Shown here in pieces: positions 15,175 to 22,683 of a stretch of DNA of 33,115 nt (position 1 is its first letter; each line of letters opens with the position of its first letter). The translations under genes and the position numbers were made by a program. The DNA comes from Terriglobia bacterium (GTDB taxonomy: Bacteria; Acidobacteriota; UBA6911). The stretch spans positions 1 to 33,115 of the forward strand of contig JAIQGI010000060.1 of NCBI GenBank assembly GCA_020072565.1, in the 5' to 3' direction. The notes below the pieces were generated by a model. That model did not search any database. It was not told the origin of the DNA and saw nothing but the letters and a program-made list of their open reading frames with translations.

Positions 15175-15822
15175 ATGAAACCGACCGAACTCAAAATCGC
15201 GCGCATCGGCAACTCGAAGGGAGTCCGTGTACCCGCCGTTACATTGCGTCGATACGGTATCGGCGCATCTGTCCTCATGGAAGAGCGGATTGATGGAATC
15301 ATGCTGCGCCCTGCGGGCCCCAGGGTAGAGAAACTCTCCTGGGAGGACACGGCCCGGGAAATTGCGCTCTCGGCAGAGGACTGGAGCGAGTGGGACCGTG
15401 TGACTTCCGATGGCCTGGAAATCCACCCCTGGGATAGCACAGTTCCCTCGAAAGTAGTCGAACGAAATGCGAGGTACAAAGCAGGGCGGCGGCCGAAAAT
15501 CGTGAAGCGCTATGAAATCCGCTGGGCAGATCTTGAACCCGCCCAAGGGGCAGAGATGGCAAAGAGGAGGCCGGTCGTCGTCGTGAGCCTCGACGTTTTG
15601 AACCGGCAGCTTCAAACCGTGACGGTGTGCCCCTTGACGACCAGCATTCATCCCGCCTGGCGCTCACGGCTCCAAGTCCGGATCGGCCGACGCGATGCAG
15701 AGATCGCGGTCGATCAGATTCGGACCATCAGCAAGCGCCGGCTGGGATCAAGAATTGCCGTTCTCTCCGAAGGGCAAGCCGCGCTCCTGAGGCGGATCAT
15801 CACCGAGATGTATGGCGAATGA
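15175..15822 (+). CDS. Fusion of MazE/AbrB-like antitoxin and MazF/PemK toxin
   Basis: One uninterrupted 215-aa frame joins two proteins that are normally separate. Residues 1-90 form a SpoVT/AbrB-type MazE domain (KIARIGNSKGVRVPAVTLRRYG) with an acidic, Trp-rich toxin-binding tail (EDWSEWDRVTSDGLEIHPWD). A basic linker (about 91-109) leads to a MazF-like ribonuclease domain (RYEIRWADLEPAQGAEMAKR, RPVVVVSLD, CPLTTS, AVDQIRTISKRRL). No stop lies between them. An in-frame GTG at 15502 could start a separate toxin of 106 aa, but it has only a poor ribosome site. The likely role is a self-inhibited mRNA interferase that represses its own promoter. Loss of a stop codon between two ancestral genes is the simplest origin. 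Whether the toxin is active is unknown. Confidence 0.85.
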   Translation: MKPTELKIARIGNSKGVRVPAVTLRRYGIGASVLMEERIDGIMLRPAGPRVEKLSWEDTAREIALSAEDWSEWDRVTSDGLEIHPWDSTVPSKVVERNARYKAGRRPKIVKRYEIRWADLEPAQGAEMAKRRPVVVVSLDVLNRQLQTVTVCPLTTSIHPAWRSRLQVRIGRRDAEIAVDQIRTISKRRLGSRIAVLSEGQAALLRRIITEMYGE

Positions 15823-15954
15823 CGCTTGGTACCAGGAGCAGCCGCACTGGCTGCAAAATGGGCGCCGGCTGCCAGACGGCGCTCCATCAACGAAATTCTC
15901 GAGCAAGTGTCCCAGCAGGATCCGGTCCCTTCCCGGTAGTTCCGGACCGGCGCC

Positions 15955-16032
15955 AGAAAATCGGTGTCTGGCACTGATTTCCTCCCAAGCGCCGCAGGCG
16001 CCTTGGAGTGCGGCGGCATGCCGCCGCTTTTT
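15955..16032. repeat. REP-like elements in a gene-free interval
   Basis: The interval 15823-16154 holds no gene. It carries a near-palindrome, AAATCGGTG-TCTGG-CACTGATTT (15958-15980), and at 15987-16032 a copy of the REP that flanks the RAYT gene (CCTTGGAGTGCGGCGGCATG then CCGCCGC). A further degraded piece (CGGTCCCTGTCACCGATTTC) lies at about 16052-16071. Confidence 0.7.
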
Positions 16033-16154
16033 CACTTGCGAATCAGGCATTTCGGTCCCTGTCACCGATTTCTTCTCGAACGCCACGGCCTCGCTCGACC
16101 GCGCAAAGTTTCGACATCCTTAGATTTTCCAAGTTTGCCTGATTCGGCTTGCGT

Positions 16155-16175
16155 CAATAGTAACACTATTGTTAC
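16155..16175 (+). promoter_or_regulatory. Overlapping palindromes upstream of the RelE/HigA operon
   Basis: CAATAGT-AAC-ACTATTG (16155-16171) and GTAACA-CTAT-TGTTAC (16160-16175) are two perfect inverted repeats sharing bases, 8 bases before the toxin ATG. This is the expected position for the operator bound by the antitoxin or the toxin-antitoxin complex. Confidence 0.6.
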
Positions 16176-16183
16176 CATTCGTC

Positions 16184-16513
16184 ATGCTCACGATCAGGGA
16201 GTACCTTGATGCTAAGGGTGGCAGCCCTTTTGCGAAGTGGTTCAGCGGACTCAATGCACCGGCAGCGGCCAAGCTTACCACCTCTCTGGTTCGGATCGAG
16301 CACGGGAATTTTTCGAGCACGAAGGGAGTCGGAGCCGGCGTCATTGAATGCCGAATTGATTTCGGGCCCGGTTATCGAATCTATTTCGGGAAAGATGGCC
16401 ATGCGCTCGTTATCCTGGTTGGGGGCGGAACCAAAAAACACCAGGACACAGATATCAGGATCGCCCATGAGCGTTGGGAAGACTATAAGGAGCGCAAAAC
16501 CAGGGAGAAATAG
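16184..16513 (+). CDS. RelE/HigB-type addiction module toxin
   Basis: The product has 109 aa, starting at ATG 16184 (MLTIREYLDAKGGSPF). It fits the small 'addiction module killer' branch of the RelE/ParE fold, with the typical AKWFSGL, GNFSSTKGVGAGVIECRIDF, GYRIYFGKDG and LVGGGTKKHQDTDI blocks. Members are ribosome-dependent or free mRNA endonucleases; the conserved basic residues lie in the KGVGAGVIECRIDFGPGYRIY core. The toxin precedes its antitoxin, the HigBA gene order, and is only 2 bases from it. No truncation is seen, so the pair is probably functional. Confidence 0.87.
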   Translation: MLTIREYLDAKGGSPFAKWFSGLNAPAAAKLTTSLVRIEHGNFSSTKGVGAGVIECRIDFGPGYRIYFGKDGHALVILVGGGTKKHQDTDIRIAHERWEDYKERKTREK

Positions 16514-16515
16514 CT

Positions 16516-16836
16516 ATGCCTCTGACGCGCGATTTTAAGGAAACCATTCAAGCCCGCATCGAAAGCGATCCGGCTTTTCGGGACGAGCTTTTGCGCGAGG
16601 GCGTCGAATGCCTGCTCGCCGGCGAACTGGAGACCGGCAAGGCCATTTTGCGCGATTACATCAACGCCACGATTGGCTTCGCAAAGCTGAGCGGCCTCAC
16701 CCACAAGTCGGCAAAGAGCCTCATGCGCATGCTTGGTCCGAAGGGAAATCCGCAGGCCCGCAACCTCCTGGAGTTAATCGCACACCTGCAGAAAACCAGC
16801 CGCGTCCGTATGGAGCTCTCCCTGAAACACGTCTGA
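16516..16836 (+). CDS. HigA-like HTH antitoxin
   Basis: This 106-aa partner of the preceding toxin starts at ATG 16516 after GGGAG. The family blocks are FKETIQARIESDPAFRDELL, then ETGKAILRDYINATIGF, a helix-turn-helix region (about 55-80; LSGLTHKSAKSLMRMLGPKGNP), and a C-terminal helix. The HTH neutralises the toxin and represses the shared operator just upstream of the operon. The overall length is normal for the family. Convergent transcription meets the mazF gene from the other strand at 16981. Confidence 0.87.
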   Translation: MPLTRDFKETIQARIESDPAFRDELLREGVECLLAGELETGKAILRDYINATIGFAKLSGLTHKSAKSLMRMLGPKGNPQARNLLELIAHLQKTSRVRMELSLKHV

Positions 16837-16980
16837 TCCTCACTTCTTGAGCCCCACAAAGAACGTGTTGGATCCGCTGGAAATCCGGTGACAGCCTACG
16901 CAATTCCCGAAATCGGCTCCAGGAACTTGTGAGTGTCCCCGGTTTTGAAATGATCAGAACAGTGCGCGGACGTGGCCGTG

Positions 16981-17325
16981 TCAACGGAATCCAAGGCTGA
17001 TCAAAGTTGCCTGTTCGATTTGGGGTAAATATTTTTCTTCGATCCGGCCCAATCGCGCGACGAGGCGGTGCTGACTGACCGTGCGCAGGTGGCTGAGATT
17101 GATGGCACAGGGGCGGCGTAAGCCGTTTTCTTCGCTTGGTTCGACATTCACCAGAGTCGGGAGTTCCTTTACGCGGCCGGTGACGGCAGCAACGATCGTG
17201 GTGCCGGCATATCGGTTGCCGAGGTCGTTTTGCAGCACGAGCGCCGGGCGCTTTTTCCCGATTTCGGAACCTTCTATCGGATCGAAGCGCACCTGCCAGA
17301 TTTCACCGCGACGGATTGTCTTCAT
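16981..17325 (-). CDS. mazF: MazF/PemK-type mRNA interferase
   Basis: The product has 114 aa, starting at ATG 17325 (MKTIRRGEIWQVRFDPIEGS). It shows the MazF fold signatures: GEIWQVRFDPIEGSEIGKKRP with the catalytic Arg in KKRPALVLQ, the conserved Thr/Ser region TTIVAAVTG, and the C-terminal INLSHLRTVSQHRLVARLGR. MazF enzymes cut single-stranded RNA at short motifs. Its start overlaps the end of the antitoxin gene by 23 bases, indicating translational coupling. This MazF is not closely similar to the fused MazF domain at 15502-15822, so the two arose separately. Confidence 0.92.
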   Translation of the reverse strand: MKTIRRGEIWQVRFDPIEGSEIGKKRPALVLQNDLGNRYAGTTIVAAVTGRVKELPTLVNVEPSEENGLRRPCAINLSHLRTVSQHRLVARLGRIEEKYLPQIEQATLISLGFR

Positions 17326-17557
17326 CGTCGAGCCCATCCAGAAGGGTGGTGTCCCAGAGAGCGAGATCTTCGGCAGATTGCGGCTGTGAAGCCATGGCCT
17401 TGTAGCCTTCGATCATTCTCTTGTGAACTTGCCGGCGGCGATAGTCGCGGAGCGCCTCATTGATGAATGCGCTGGCATTGCTTTCGGCTTGGCTTTCGAT
17501 GTATTCCCAGATATCAGCCTGGAGCGATATGGTTTTTTTAACCGCGGTCTTCCTCAT
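17303..17557 (-). CDS. Ribbon-helix-helix MazE-type antitoxin
   Basis: The product has 84 aa from ATG 17557, preceded by TAGGGGGCG. An N-terminal RHH DNA-binding segment (MRKTAVKKTISLQADIWEYI, then SNASAFINEALRDYRRR) is followed by an acidic C-terminal tail (SAEDLALWDTTLLDGLDDED) of the kind that wraps around MazF. The longer frame to 17725 adds unrelated residues and was rejected. It overlaps the toxin gene and is probably autoregulatory through the palindromes at 17570-17595. Confidence 0.87.
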   Translation of the reverse strand: MRKTAVKKTISLQADIWEYIESQAESNASAFINEALRDYRRRQVHKRMIEGYKAMASQPQSAEDLALWDTTLLDGLDDEDNPSR

Positions 17558-17569
17558 CGCGCCCCCTAA

Positions 17570-17595
17570 ATGGTAATACCGTTTCATCATACCAT
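17570..17595 (-). promoter_or_regulatory. Operator-like palindromes before the MazEF pair
   Basis: ATGGTA (17570-17575) and TACCAT (17590-17595) form an inverted repeat with 14 bases between. The first arm is also part of GGTA-A-TACC (17572-17580), itself palindromic. It lies 13 bases before the antitoxin start. The rest of the interval up to 17849 shows no gene. Confidence 0.5.
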
Positions 17596-17849
17596 ATCGC
17601 AACCTCAATAAGCGCAGCGACAAAAGGAAGTGCCAAATCATTAAGTGCAAAAAGCGCCCCGCTTTTTTGGCTCTAAGCCTGCGATTGAGGTCCTCAAATG
17701 GCGCTTTCTCAAGCTCATCCAGCAATTGCCGTCGTCAGGCCCCGATTCCTCAATCCTACACGCCTTCAACCGTTATCCATCAGCACCGTGCCGATCGTGC
17801 AGAACTGATAGCGTAACGTCCTTCGGCTGCCAAATCGTCCTCATGAGGT

Positions 17850-19832
17850 TCACGGTATTTCAGGGATTCCCAAATCTCTCAGGTAATTGAACGTGGAATC
17901 ATAGAAAGCGGGCGAACGAGTCGGATCATACGTGCTGCCTGTTGGAACAAATACGACCATGCCTTGACGTGCGCGTGTGAGGAGGACTCGGTAGGCGTTG
18001 CGAAGGTAGACTCGGTTGTCGGCGCTCGCGATGTTCAGCCAGCGATCGCCGCGGAAGTCGTGGTAATTCCAACCCGACCCGTTAAACCGAAAGTCAGCAT
18101 CCCAGGTTACACATACCCAATCGAGTTCGAGCCCTTGTACCTGAAATTCCGTGGCTGCATCTTCAAGATAATAGCTGGATCGCGTGTCGGTCGGCTCGTT
18201 CAGAAAATAATGAATAGGATCCACTGACACTCGAATATCGATCGCATGGGGCTTGAGCCGCATGGCCTTTGAAGAGGCAACCAACCCGAACCGCTCCGTT
18301 CCCCTCGCGTGCAAGCGAATCCACTGCTTGGCGGAATCCAGGTTGCGTGTGATCGCTATTGGGTACCGATCAGATATCTGGCTGAAGACCTGACGAGCCT
18401 GGTTCCTTTCGCAGTCGAGCAGCGCCTTTACGAATGCCGATACGTTCTCCGCGCGAAACGATCTCATTGAGACGGCCAGGTGCAGACACTCATCAAAATG
18501 AGTTCCCGTACGCTTGCTCACCATTCGTAAGGCATTGCCGGCAGCGTATTCACTGTCCGTGAGCCTGGACGAAATATGCATTTGCCATTCCGGGAAACCT
18601 TTGTTGACGGCCGCTAGCCATGCCTCGATGCCAGCCTCGCCTATATTGATCTCCTGCCCTCCGCCGACAAGACAGACAATCACCGCCCAATCCTTGTGCC
18701 GGTCCATGTAAGAGATGAGAAACTCTGGTTCGGACTGGGAAAAACCAGAGCGTCTCTTCCTGCGCAGCATGAAATTGGCAGTTTGTCTTAGATTCCATGC
18801 TCTTTGTGCTTCGTCGAAGATCACAACATGTTCGATCGGCGGGTTGGAATCGATTAAGCCGTCATCGCGGAAGTGGTGCACATTCTGAATGAAGGCCTTG
18901 ACGCTTTCCCCAATCTTGCTCTTCCGCACTTTTTCGCCCAGAGTTTTCCGTCGCGTGAACTCGTCTCGCGTCAGCGCCTCGCGCAGCACAGCGATCAGTG
19001 GCGCGTTGCCGGAAAGGAATACGGCATGAGTGGTTTGATCGATGTCGCGTTTCTGCGTTGCGAGGTTAAGCCCCACCAGAGTCTTTCCCGCTCCCGGCAC
19101 ACCGGTCACAAAGCAGATCAATTTCTGCTTCTCGGATTGAGCCTCCTTGACTAACTCCTCAATTCGGCCCGAAGTGGTGTGCAAGTTCTCGGCGCCCGCG
19201 TCGAAACGAGCAATCGCTTCCACGGAGTGTTGGGCGTACAGAGCGCGTGCCGCTTCCACTATGGTGGGTGTTGGATGATAGGGAGCGCGAGCCCATATTT
19301 GAGCGTCGACATCAGAACCAGCAACCTTGCGTAGAGCCGAGTCGAGAACGCTCCGCAATCCTGAGGCCACGACAAGGACTGGACGGTAGACATTGTCTGG
19401 GTCTGCATGGAATATGACTTTGGGAGACTCTTTGGCCTCAGTGAATAGGAGAATAGGGACAATCGAAGTGCTGTGACTGGCCTCATGAAAGTTTTTGAGG
19501 TCGAGCGCATAATCCCAGACCTGGTCAATGGTGGCACGGTCGAAAGCCTTCTCTCCGACCTTAAACTCAACAGGGAACACGACCGGTCCGATGATCAAGA
19601 TCGCGTCAACGCGCCGTCCCATTCGTGGAATGTTGAATTCAAGAAATACTGAGCCACTAATCCCATCTATTTGGCAACGGAGTATTTCGATCTCTGCGAG
19701 CCAAGCGTCACGTTGGCTTGGAATCATTGCGAAGTCGCAGTTTGCCGCAAGCTGACCTAATACGTCATTGGCACTTGACTTCATGAACTCGCTGATAGGA
19801 GCGCCATACCACGATCGTAAGGGCGAGGTCAT
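17850..19832 (-). CDS. PD-(D/E)XK nuclease-like / DUF2075 SF1 helicase fusion, candidate defence protein
   Basis: The protein has 660 aa. ATG 19832 (MTSPLRSWYGAP) is preferred over an upstream GTG. Residues about 60-115 hold a PD-(D/E)XK-like pattern: VDAILI supplies the Asp and VFPVEFKVG the E-x-K. A DUF2075 (Schlafen group 3-like) P-loop helicase follows: Walker A in GVPGAGKTLVGLN (about 243-255), Walker B in VVIFDEAQRAW, and a C-terminal RNAYRVLLTRARQGMVVFVP motif VI. Nuclease-helicase fusions with DUF2075 have been linked to phage immunity, so a role in nucleic-acid defence is plausible here, given the surrounding toxin-antitoxin and restriction relics, but this is inference. The gene is intact. 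It has lower GC and a codon choice unlike the ADOP genes, suggesting transfer. Confidence 0.82.
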   Translation of the reverse strand: MTSPLRSWYGAPISEFMKSSANDVLGQLAANCDFAMIPSQRDAWLAEIEILRCQIDGISGSVFLEFNIPRMGRRVDAILIIGPVVFPVEFKVGEKAFDRATIDQVWDYALDLKNFHEASHSTSIVPILLFTEAKESPKVIFHADPDNVYRPVLVVASGLRSVLDSALRKVAGSDVDAQIWARAPYHPTPTIVEAARALYAQHSVEAIARFDAGAENLHTTSGRIEELVKEAQSEKQKLICFVTGVPGAGKTLVGLNLATQKRDIDQTTHAVFLSGNAPLIAVLREALTRDEFTRRKTLGEKVRKSKIGESVKAFIQNVHHFRDDGLIDSNPPIEHVVIFDEAQRAWNLRQTANFMLRRKRRSGFSQSEPEFLISYMDRHKDWAVIVCLVGGGQEINIGEAGIEAWLAAVNKGFPEWQMHISSRLTDSEYAAGNALRMVSKRTGTHFDECLHLAVSMRSFRAENVSAFVKALLDCERNQARQVFSQISDRYPIAITRNLDSAKQWIRLHARGTERFGLVASSKAMRLKPHAIDIRVSVDPIHYFLNEPTDTRSSYYLEDAATEFQVQGLELDWVCVTWDADFRFNGSGWNYHDFRGDRWLNIASADNRVYLRNAYRVLLTRARQGMVVFVPTGSTYDPTRSPAFYDSTFNYLRDLGIPEIP

Positions 19833-19912
19833 GTCATCTCTATTGCAGGGAGGTTCCACGGGCCTAGTATGGCGAATCGAATCGCGAAAGGAAAGTAATA
19901 GAACGTCGGTAT

Positions 19913-19942
19913 AGGAAACTGGGAACGGTGACTGGATTTGTG
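19913..19942. repeat. REP-like element, direct partner at 23130-23159
   Basis: The 30-base segment containing AACTGGGAACGGTGACTGG and ending TTTGTGC matches 23130-23159 (AACCTGGGGACGGTGACGGG and so on) in the same orientation at about 25 of 30 positions. It lies exactly where homology of the broken HNH-gene head fragment ends. Confidence 0.65.
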
Positions 19943-20229
19943 CAGGGCCCGGAACACGCCAGCTTGTAAGTAGCGACCTTGCGGTCCCGGTTCAGCACTC
20001 CCTCGATCTGGTCGATGGGGCGGAGCTGCTGATCCGAGCGCAAATCAAAGAGCAGGGTCGTCCAGCTGTATCCCGGGCGTCTGTCCGGGATTTCCCACTT
20101 GCCGATACGCTGGAAGCCGAGGCGCTCGAAGAGCAGTTCGAGCGCTTCCGGAACAAGCGGGGTAAACAGGCGACCGCGATCGTCGCGGCCTGAGGAACCA
20201 TGTGAGTTTACCCATTCCGTTATTTGCAA
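19943..20229 (-). pseudogene. N-terminal-side fragment of an HNH endonuclease-type gene
   Basis: About 85 residues (DDRGRLFTPLVPEALELLFE, then PGYSWTTLLFDLRSDQQLRP and IDQIEGVLNRDRKVATYKLA) match, from memory, the N-terminal part of large HNH endonuclease proteins in which YKLA continues as LFRAL. Here one base is missing after the YKLA codons, so LFRAL is out of frame, and then a REP-like element begins. Only a TTG start is available. The tail of the same type of gene is at 23264-23987, on the same strand but on the wrong side, so the two parts are rearranged. Confidence 0.6.
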
Positions 20230-20251
20230 TTATGCATTTGTAGTGCATAAT
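20229..20251 (+). promoter_or_regulatory. Perfect 8-bp inverted repeat before the AAA_14 ATPase
   Basis: ATTATGCA (20229-20236) and TGCATAAT (20244-20251) flank a 7-base spacer and end 7 bases before the ATG at 20259. No ribosome site is visible, so translation could start on a near-leaderless message. The position suggests an operator. Confidence 0.5.
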
Positions 20252-20258
20252 ATCAATT

Positions 20259-21500
20259 ATGCCTCGGACCCTGGCGGGTGACCGGTATATTCCACGCGCA
20301 TTGGAGCCTGCGCTCAAGCGGGGAGTGCGGGAGTTCCCGGCTGTGGTGCTTACCGGGCCGCGGCAATCGGGGAAGACTACGCTGCTCAAGCATCTCTTTT
20401 CCCGAACCCATAATTATGTGTCTCTGGAGGCGCCGGATGTGCGCACGTCCGCCGGCGCCGATCCGCGCGGTTTCCTTCGAGCCTTTCCGCCGCCGGCAAT
20501 TTACGATGAGATCCAGTATGCGCCCGATCTCCTTTCTTACATCAAGGAGGAGATCGACGCAACGCGGGCAGCAAAAGGACGCTTCATCCTTGCCGGCTCG
20601 CAGAACCTGCTGATGATGGAGAAAGTGACCGAATCGCTGGCGGGCCGCGCGGCCATCCTGCGCCTCTACCCTTTCACGAGGCGGGAGCTTGCGGGCGTTG
20701 CGGATAAGCCTCTGCCATGGGAGCAGGCCGGACGCGGAGCGAAAGCATCGCCGCTCGAGAGCGGAACGCATCTGTGGCAGGGAATCAGGCGCGGGTGGTA
20801 TCCCGAGCCGGCCTCGGATCCCGGCCGGGACGTGCGGATGTGGCAAACGTCGTATCTTCAGACTTATCTGGAAAGGGATGTGCGAGGCTTGCGCTTCGTG
20901 GGAGATCTCGGCGTTTTTCAGGCGTTTCTGCGGACGTTGGCGCTGCGCAGCGGGCAGTTGCTGAACCTCACCGACGTGGCACGGGACATCGGGGTTGCCG
21001 TCAACACCGCCAAGAACTGGCTTTCCGTGCTGGAAGCGACCTTTCAGATCATCATCGTGCGGCCATGGCATGCCAATGCAGGGAAACGCCTGGTAAAGAC
21101 GCCCAAAGTCTATCTGACGGATACAGGTCTGCTCTGCCGCCTGGCCGGGATCCGCGATTCGGACGAGCCGGCCGCCGGCCCGTTGGCCGGCACGCTGTTC
21201 GAGACCGCGGTGCTGGCCGACACCGTCAAGACTCTGGTAAACCGCGGGGAAGAGCCGCATGTCTGGTTCTGGCGAACCTCTGCAGGCAGGGAAGTAGATA
21301 TGGTTCTCGAGACGGACAAAGGTCTGATCCCGGTTGAAATCAAACTCTCGGCAACGCCCAGACCGGAGATGGCCGCGGGAATTTTGTCTTTCCGATCCGA
21401 TTATGGCAAGCGGGTCGGGCCCGGATTTGTAGTGCACATGGGGGAGATGCTGATTCGTGTGGCGCCGGAGGTAACCGCGATCCCCTTCGCGGCCTGGTAA
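20259..21500 (+). CDS. AAA_14 / DUF4143 ATPase
   Basis: The product has 413 aa. The N-terminal P-loop domain shows Walker A TGPRQSGKTTLL (about 32-43), Walker B AIYDEIQ, and a sensor-like RFILAGSQN. The winged-helix-like middle (LTDVARDIGVAVNTAKNWLSVLE) leads to the DUF4143 domain (about 200-400) with a PD-(D/E)XK-like core: AGREVDMVLETDKGLIPVEIKLS. The family is very widespread, strongly horizontally transferred and often multi-copy; its function is not established, with toxin-antitoxin or defence roles proposed. The gene is intact and stands between two fragments of a broken HNH gene. Confidence 0.9.
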   Translation: MPRTLAGDRYIPRALEPALKRGVREFPAVVLTGPRQSGKTTLLKHLFSRTHNYVSLEAPDVRTSAGADPRGFLRAFPPPAIYDEIQYAPDLLSYIKEEIDATRAAKGRFILAGSQNLLMMEKVTESLAGRAAILRLYPFTRRELAGVADKPLPWEQAGRGAKASPLESGTHLWQGIRRGWYPEPASDPGRDVRMWQTSYLQTYLERDVRGLRFVGDLGVFQAFLRTLALRSGQLLNLTDVARDIGVAVNTAKNWLSVLEATFQIIIVRPWHANAGKRLVKTPKVYLTDTGLLCRLAGIRDSDEPAAGPLAGTLFETAVLADTVKTLVNRGEEPHVWFWRTSAGREVDMVLETDKGLIPVEIKLSATPRPEMAAGILSFRSDYGKRVGPGFVVHMGEMLIRVAPEVTAIPFAAW

Positions 21501-21539
21501 TATGTCCGCACCCGATAATAGAGCCCAACCGCCAGGGCA

Positions 21540-21683
21540 TTGACCGACATCGATAGTGAAGAGCGGCTGATCCGGAAGACGTTCGCAGACCACTTGCGTG
21601 ATCGGCTCGGCTGGGAACGCGCCTACGCGCGCAACACGGAGACTTTGGGGCCGCACGGCATGCTGGATAGTGCCTCAGAGCGG
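21540..21683 (+). pseudogene. N-terminal relic of a type I restriction HsdR gene
   Basis: The first 48 residues from TTG 21540 (TDIDSEERLIRKTFADHLRD, RLGWERAYARNTETLGPHG) resemble the N-terminus of HsdR subunits. Homology then ends, and no nuclease or helicase part of HsdR follows; the remaining frame to 21746 is unrelated. It is a stub left after deletion. No hsdM or hsdS is present in the window. Confidence 0.5.
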
Positions 21684-21849
21684 ATCCGGTGTCAGGCCCG
21701 GAGAATTCAGCTGTTCGGAGATGGAGAAACTGAAACCTGCGACTAGACGTTTGGTCGTGCGCCGGAGTTCCAGCCAAAGGTGGATTTCCGAAAGAGGCGT
21801 CTACTGCGACCATGACAAGCAATTCTACAGGTAACAACCTCTTTGCCTA

Positions 21850-21903
21850 AAGCGGCCGGCGCCTCGCCGGCCGCCTTGGAGTGCGGCGGCATGACGCCGC
21901 TTT
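21850..21903. repeat. REP element, left flank of the RAYT gene
   Basis: GC-rich palindromes GCGGCCGGCGCC and GGCGGCATGACGCCGC surround the core CCGCCTTGGAGTG. The same core is present in inverse orientation at 22590-22631 on the other side of the transposase, and again at 15987-16032. Confidence 0.85.
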
Positions 21904-21926
21904 GCACGCGCCCTCGCCCCTCAACC

Positions 21927-22511
21927 TCAGAAATCATCCTCCACCTTGATCCGCTCAGTCCTGAACCTGTACACCGATTTGACGAACGCCGGCCGAGCGC
22001 TACGCTCGAACCATGCCGCCGAGCACCAACGATACTCTGAAGCCTTGCGCACAATCCGGTGATGGACGGGATTCTGATGTACATAGTTCAGCCGCGCCAG
22101 GTATGACCGCTGGAATGTGATGTGTGTATCCCAATACTGGTAAAACACTTTTCTTTCGGGGGTTCCATCTAGGGCATTCAACTCGCGCGCTATGGCTCCG
22201 TGAAGCTTGCCCAGCATGAACTGGAGATTTTGCGGATCGTCCGGCGAGAGTGCCACAAAGTGGTAATGGTTGATCATCACGGCCCACGCCTGCAGTTGCC
22301 AGACGAACTCCAGTGGGCAATTGAATAGCAGATTGAGGATCAAATCGAGCTGGGCAGCGGAGTTCGAGAAAGGGTATTTATTGTAGGTGCCGGCGGTGAC
22401 CATGTAGGCGCCCTTTTCCCCGAGGCGATGGGCCGGGGCGTGCGGCCAATCGGAGGAGGAAGGAGTTCCATCATTGCCGGCGTCGGGCTGTGACTTGACA
22501 TAGGTGGTCAT
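21927..22511 (-). CDS. REP-associated tyrosine transposase (RAYT, Y1_Tnp)
   Basis: The product has 194 aa from ATG 22511 (MTTYVKSQPD); a GTG four codons upstream is an alternative. The HUH metal motif is NHYHFVAL (His82 and His84), and the catalytic Tyr is most likely Tyr143 in LNYVHQNPV, both typical of IS200/IS605-related single-strand transposases. RAYTs do not move themselves as insertion sequences but are tied to REP palindromes, here seen on both sides in inverted orientation. Catalytic residues and length are intact, so it is probably active and may explain the repeats scattered through the window. The N-terminal 25 residues are extra and unconserved. Confidence 0.9.
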   Translation of the reverse strand: MTTYVKSQPDAGNDGTPSSSDWPHAPAHRLGEKGAYMVTAGTYNKYPFSNSAAQLDLILNLLFNCPLEFVWQLQAWAVMINHYHFVALSPDDPQNLQFMLGKLHGAIARELNALDGTPERKVFYQYWDTHITFQRSYLARLNYVHQNPVHHRIVRKASEYRWCSAAWFERSARPAFVKSVYRFRTERIKVEDDF

Positions 22512-22589
22512 AGAAGGCCTCACAGTAGTGATTTCCTGGGAGGCGCTTTTATTTCAAGAAATGTGAGGCAGGTCTCGTATTGATCGGGG

Positions 22590-22631
22590 AAAGCGGCGTC
22601 ATGCCGCCGCACTCCAAGGCGCCTCCGGCGC
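22590..22631. repeat. REP element, right flank of the RAYT gene
   Basis: AAAGCGGCGTCATGCCGCCG followed by CACTCCAAGGCGCC is the inverse of the copies at 21850-21903 and 15987-16032. Together with the left copy it brackets the transposase gene as an inverted REP pair. Confidence 0.85.
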
Positions 22632-22683
22632 ATGAAAATCTCAGACTCAGGAGCCTCAGGTTTCTTTTCCGGGTCCAGGAAAA

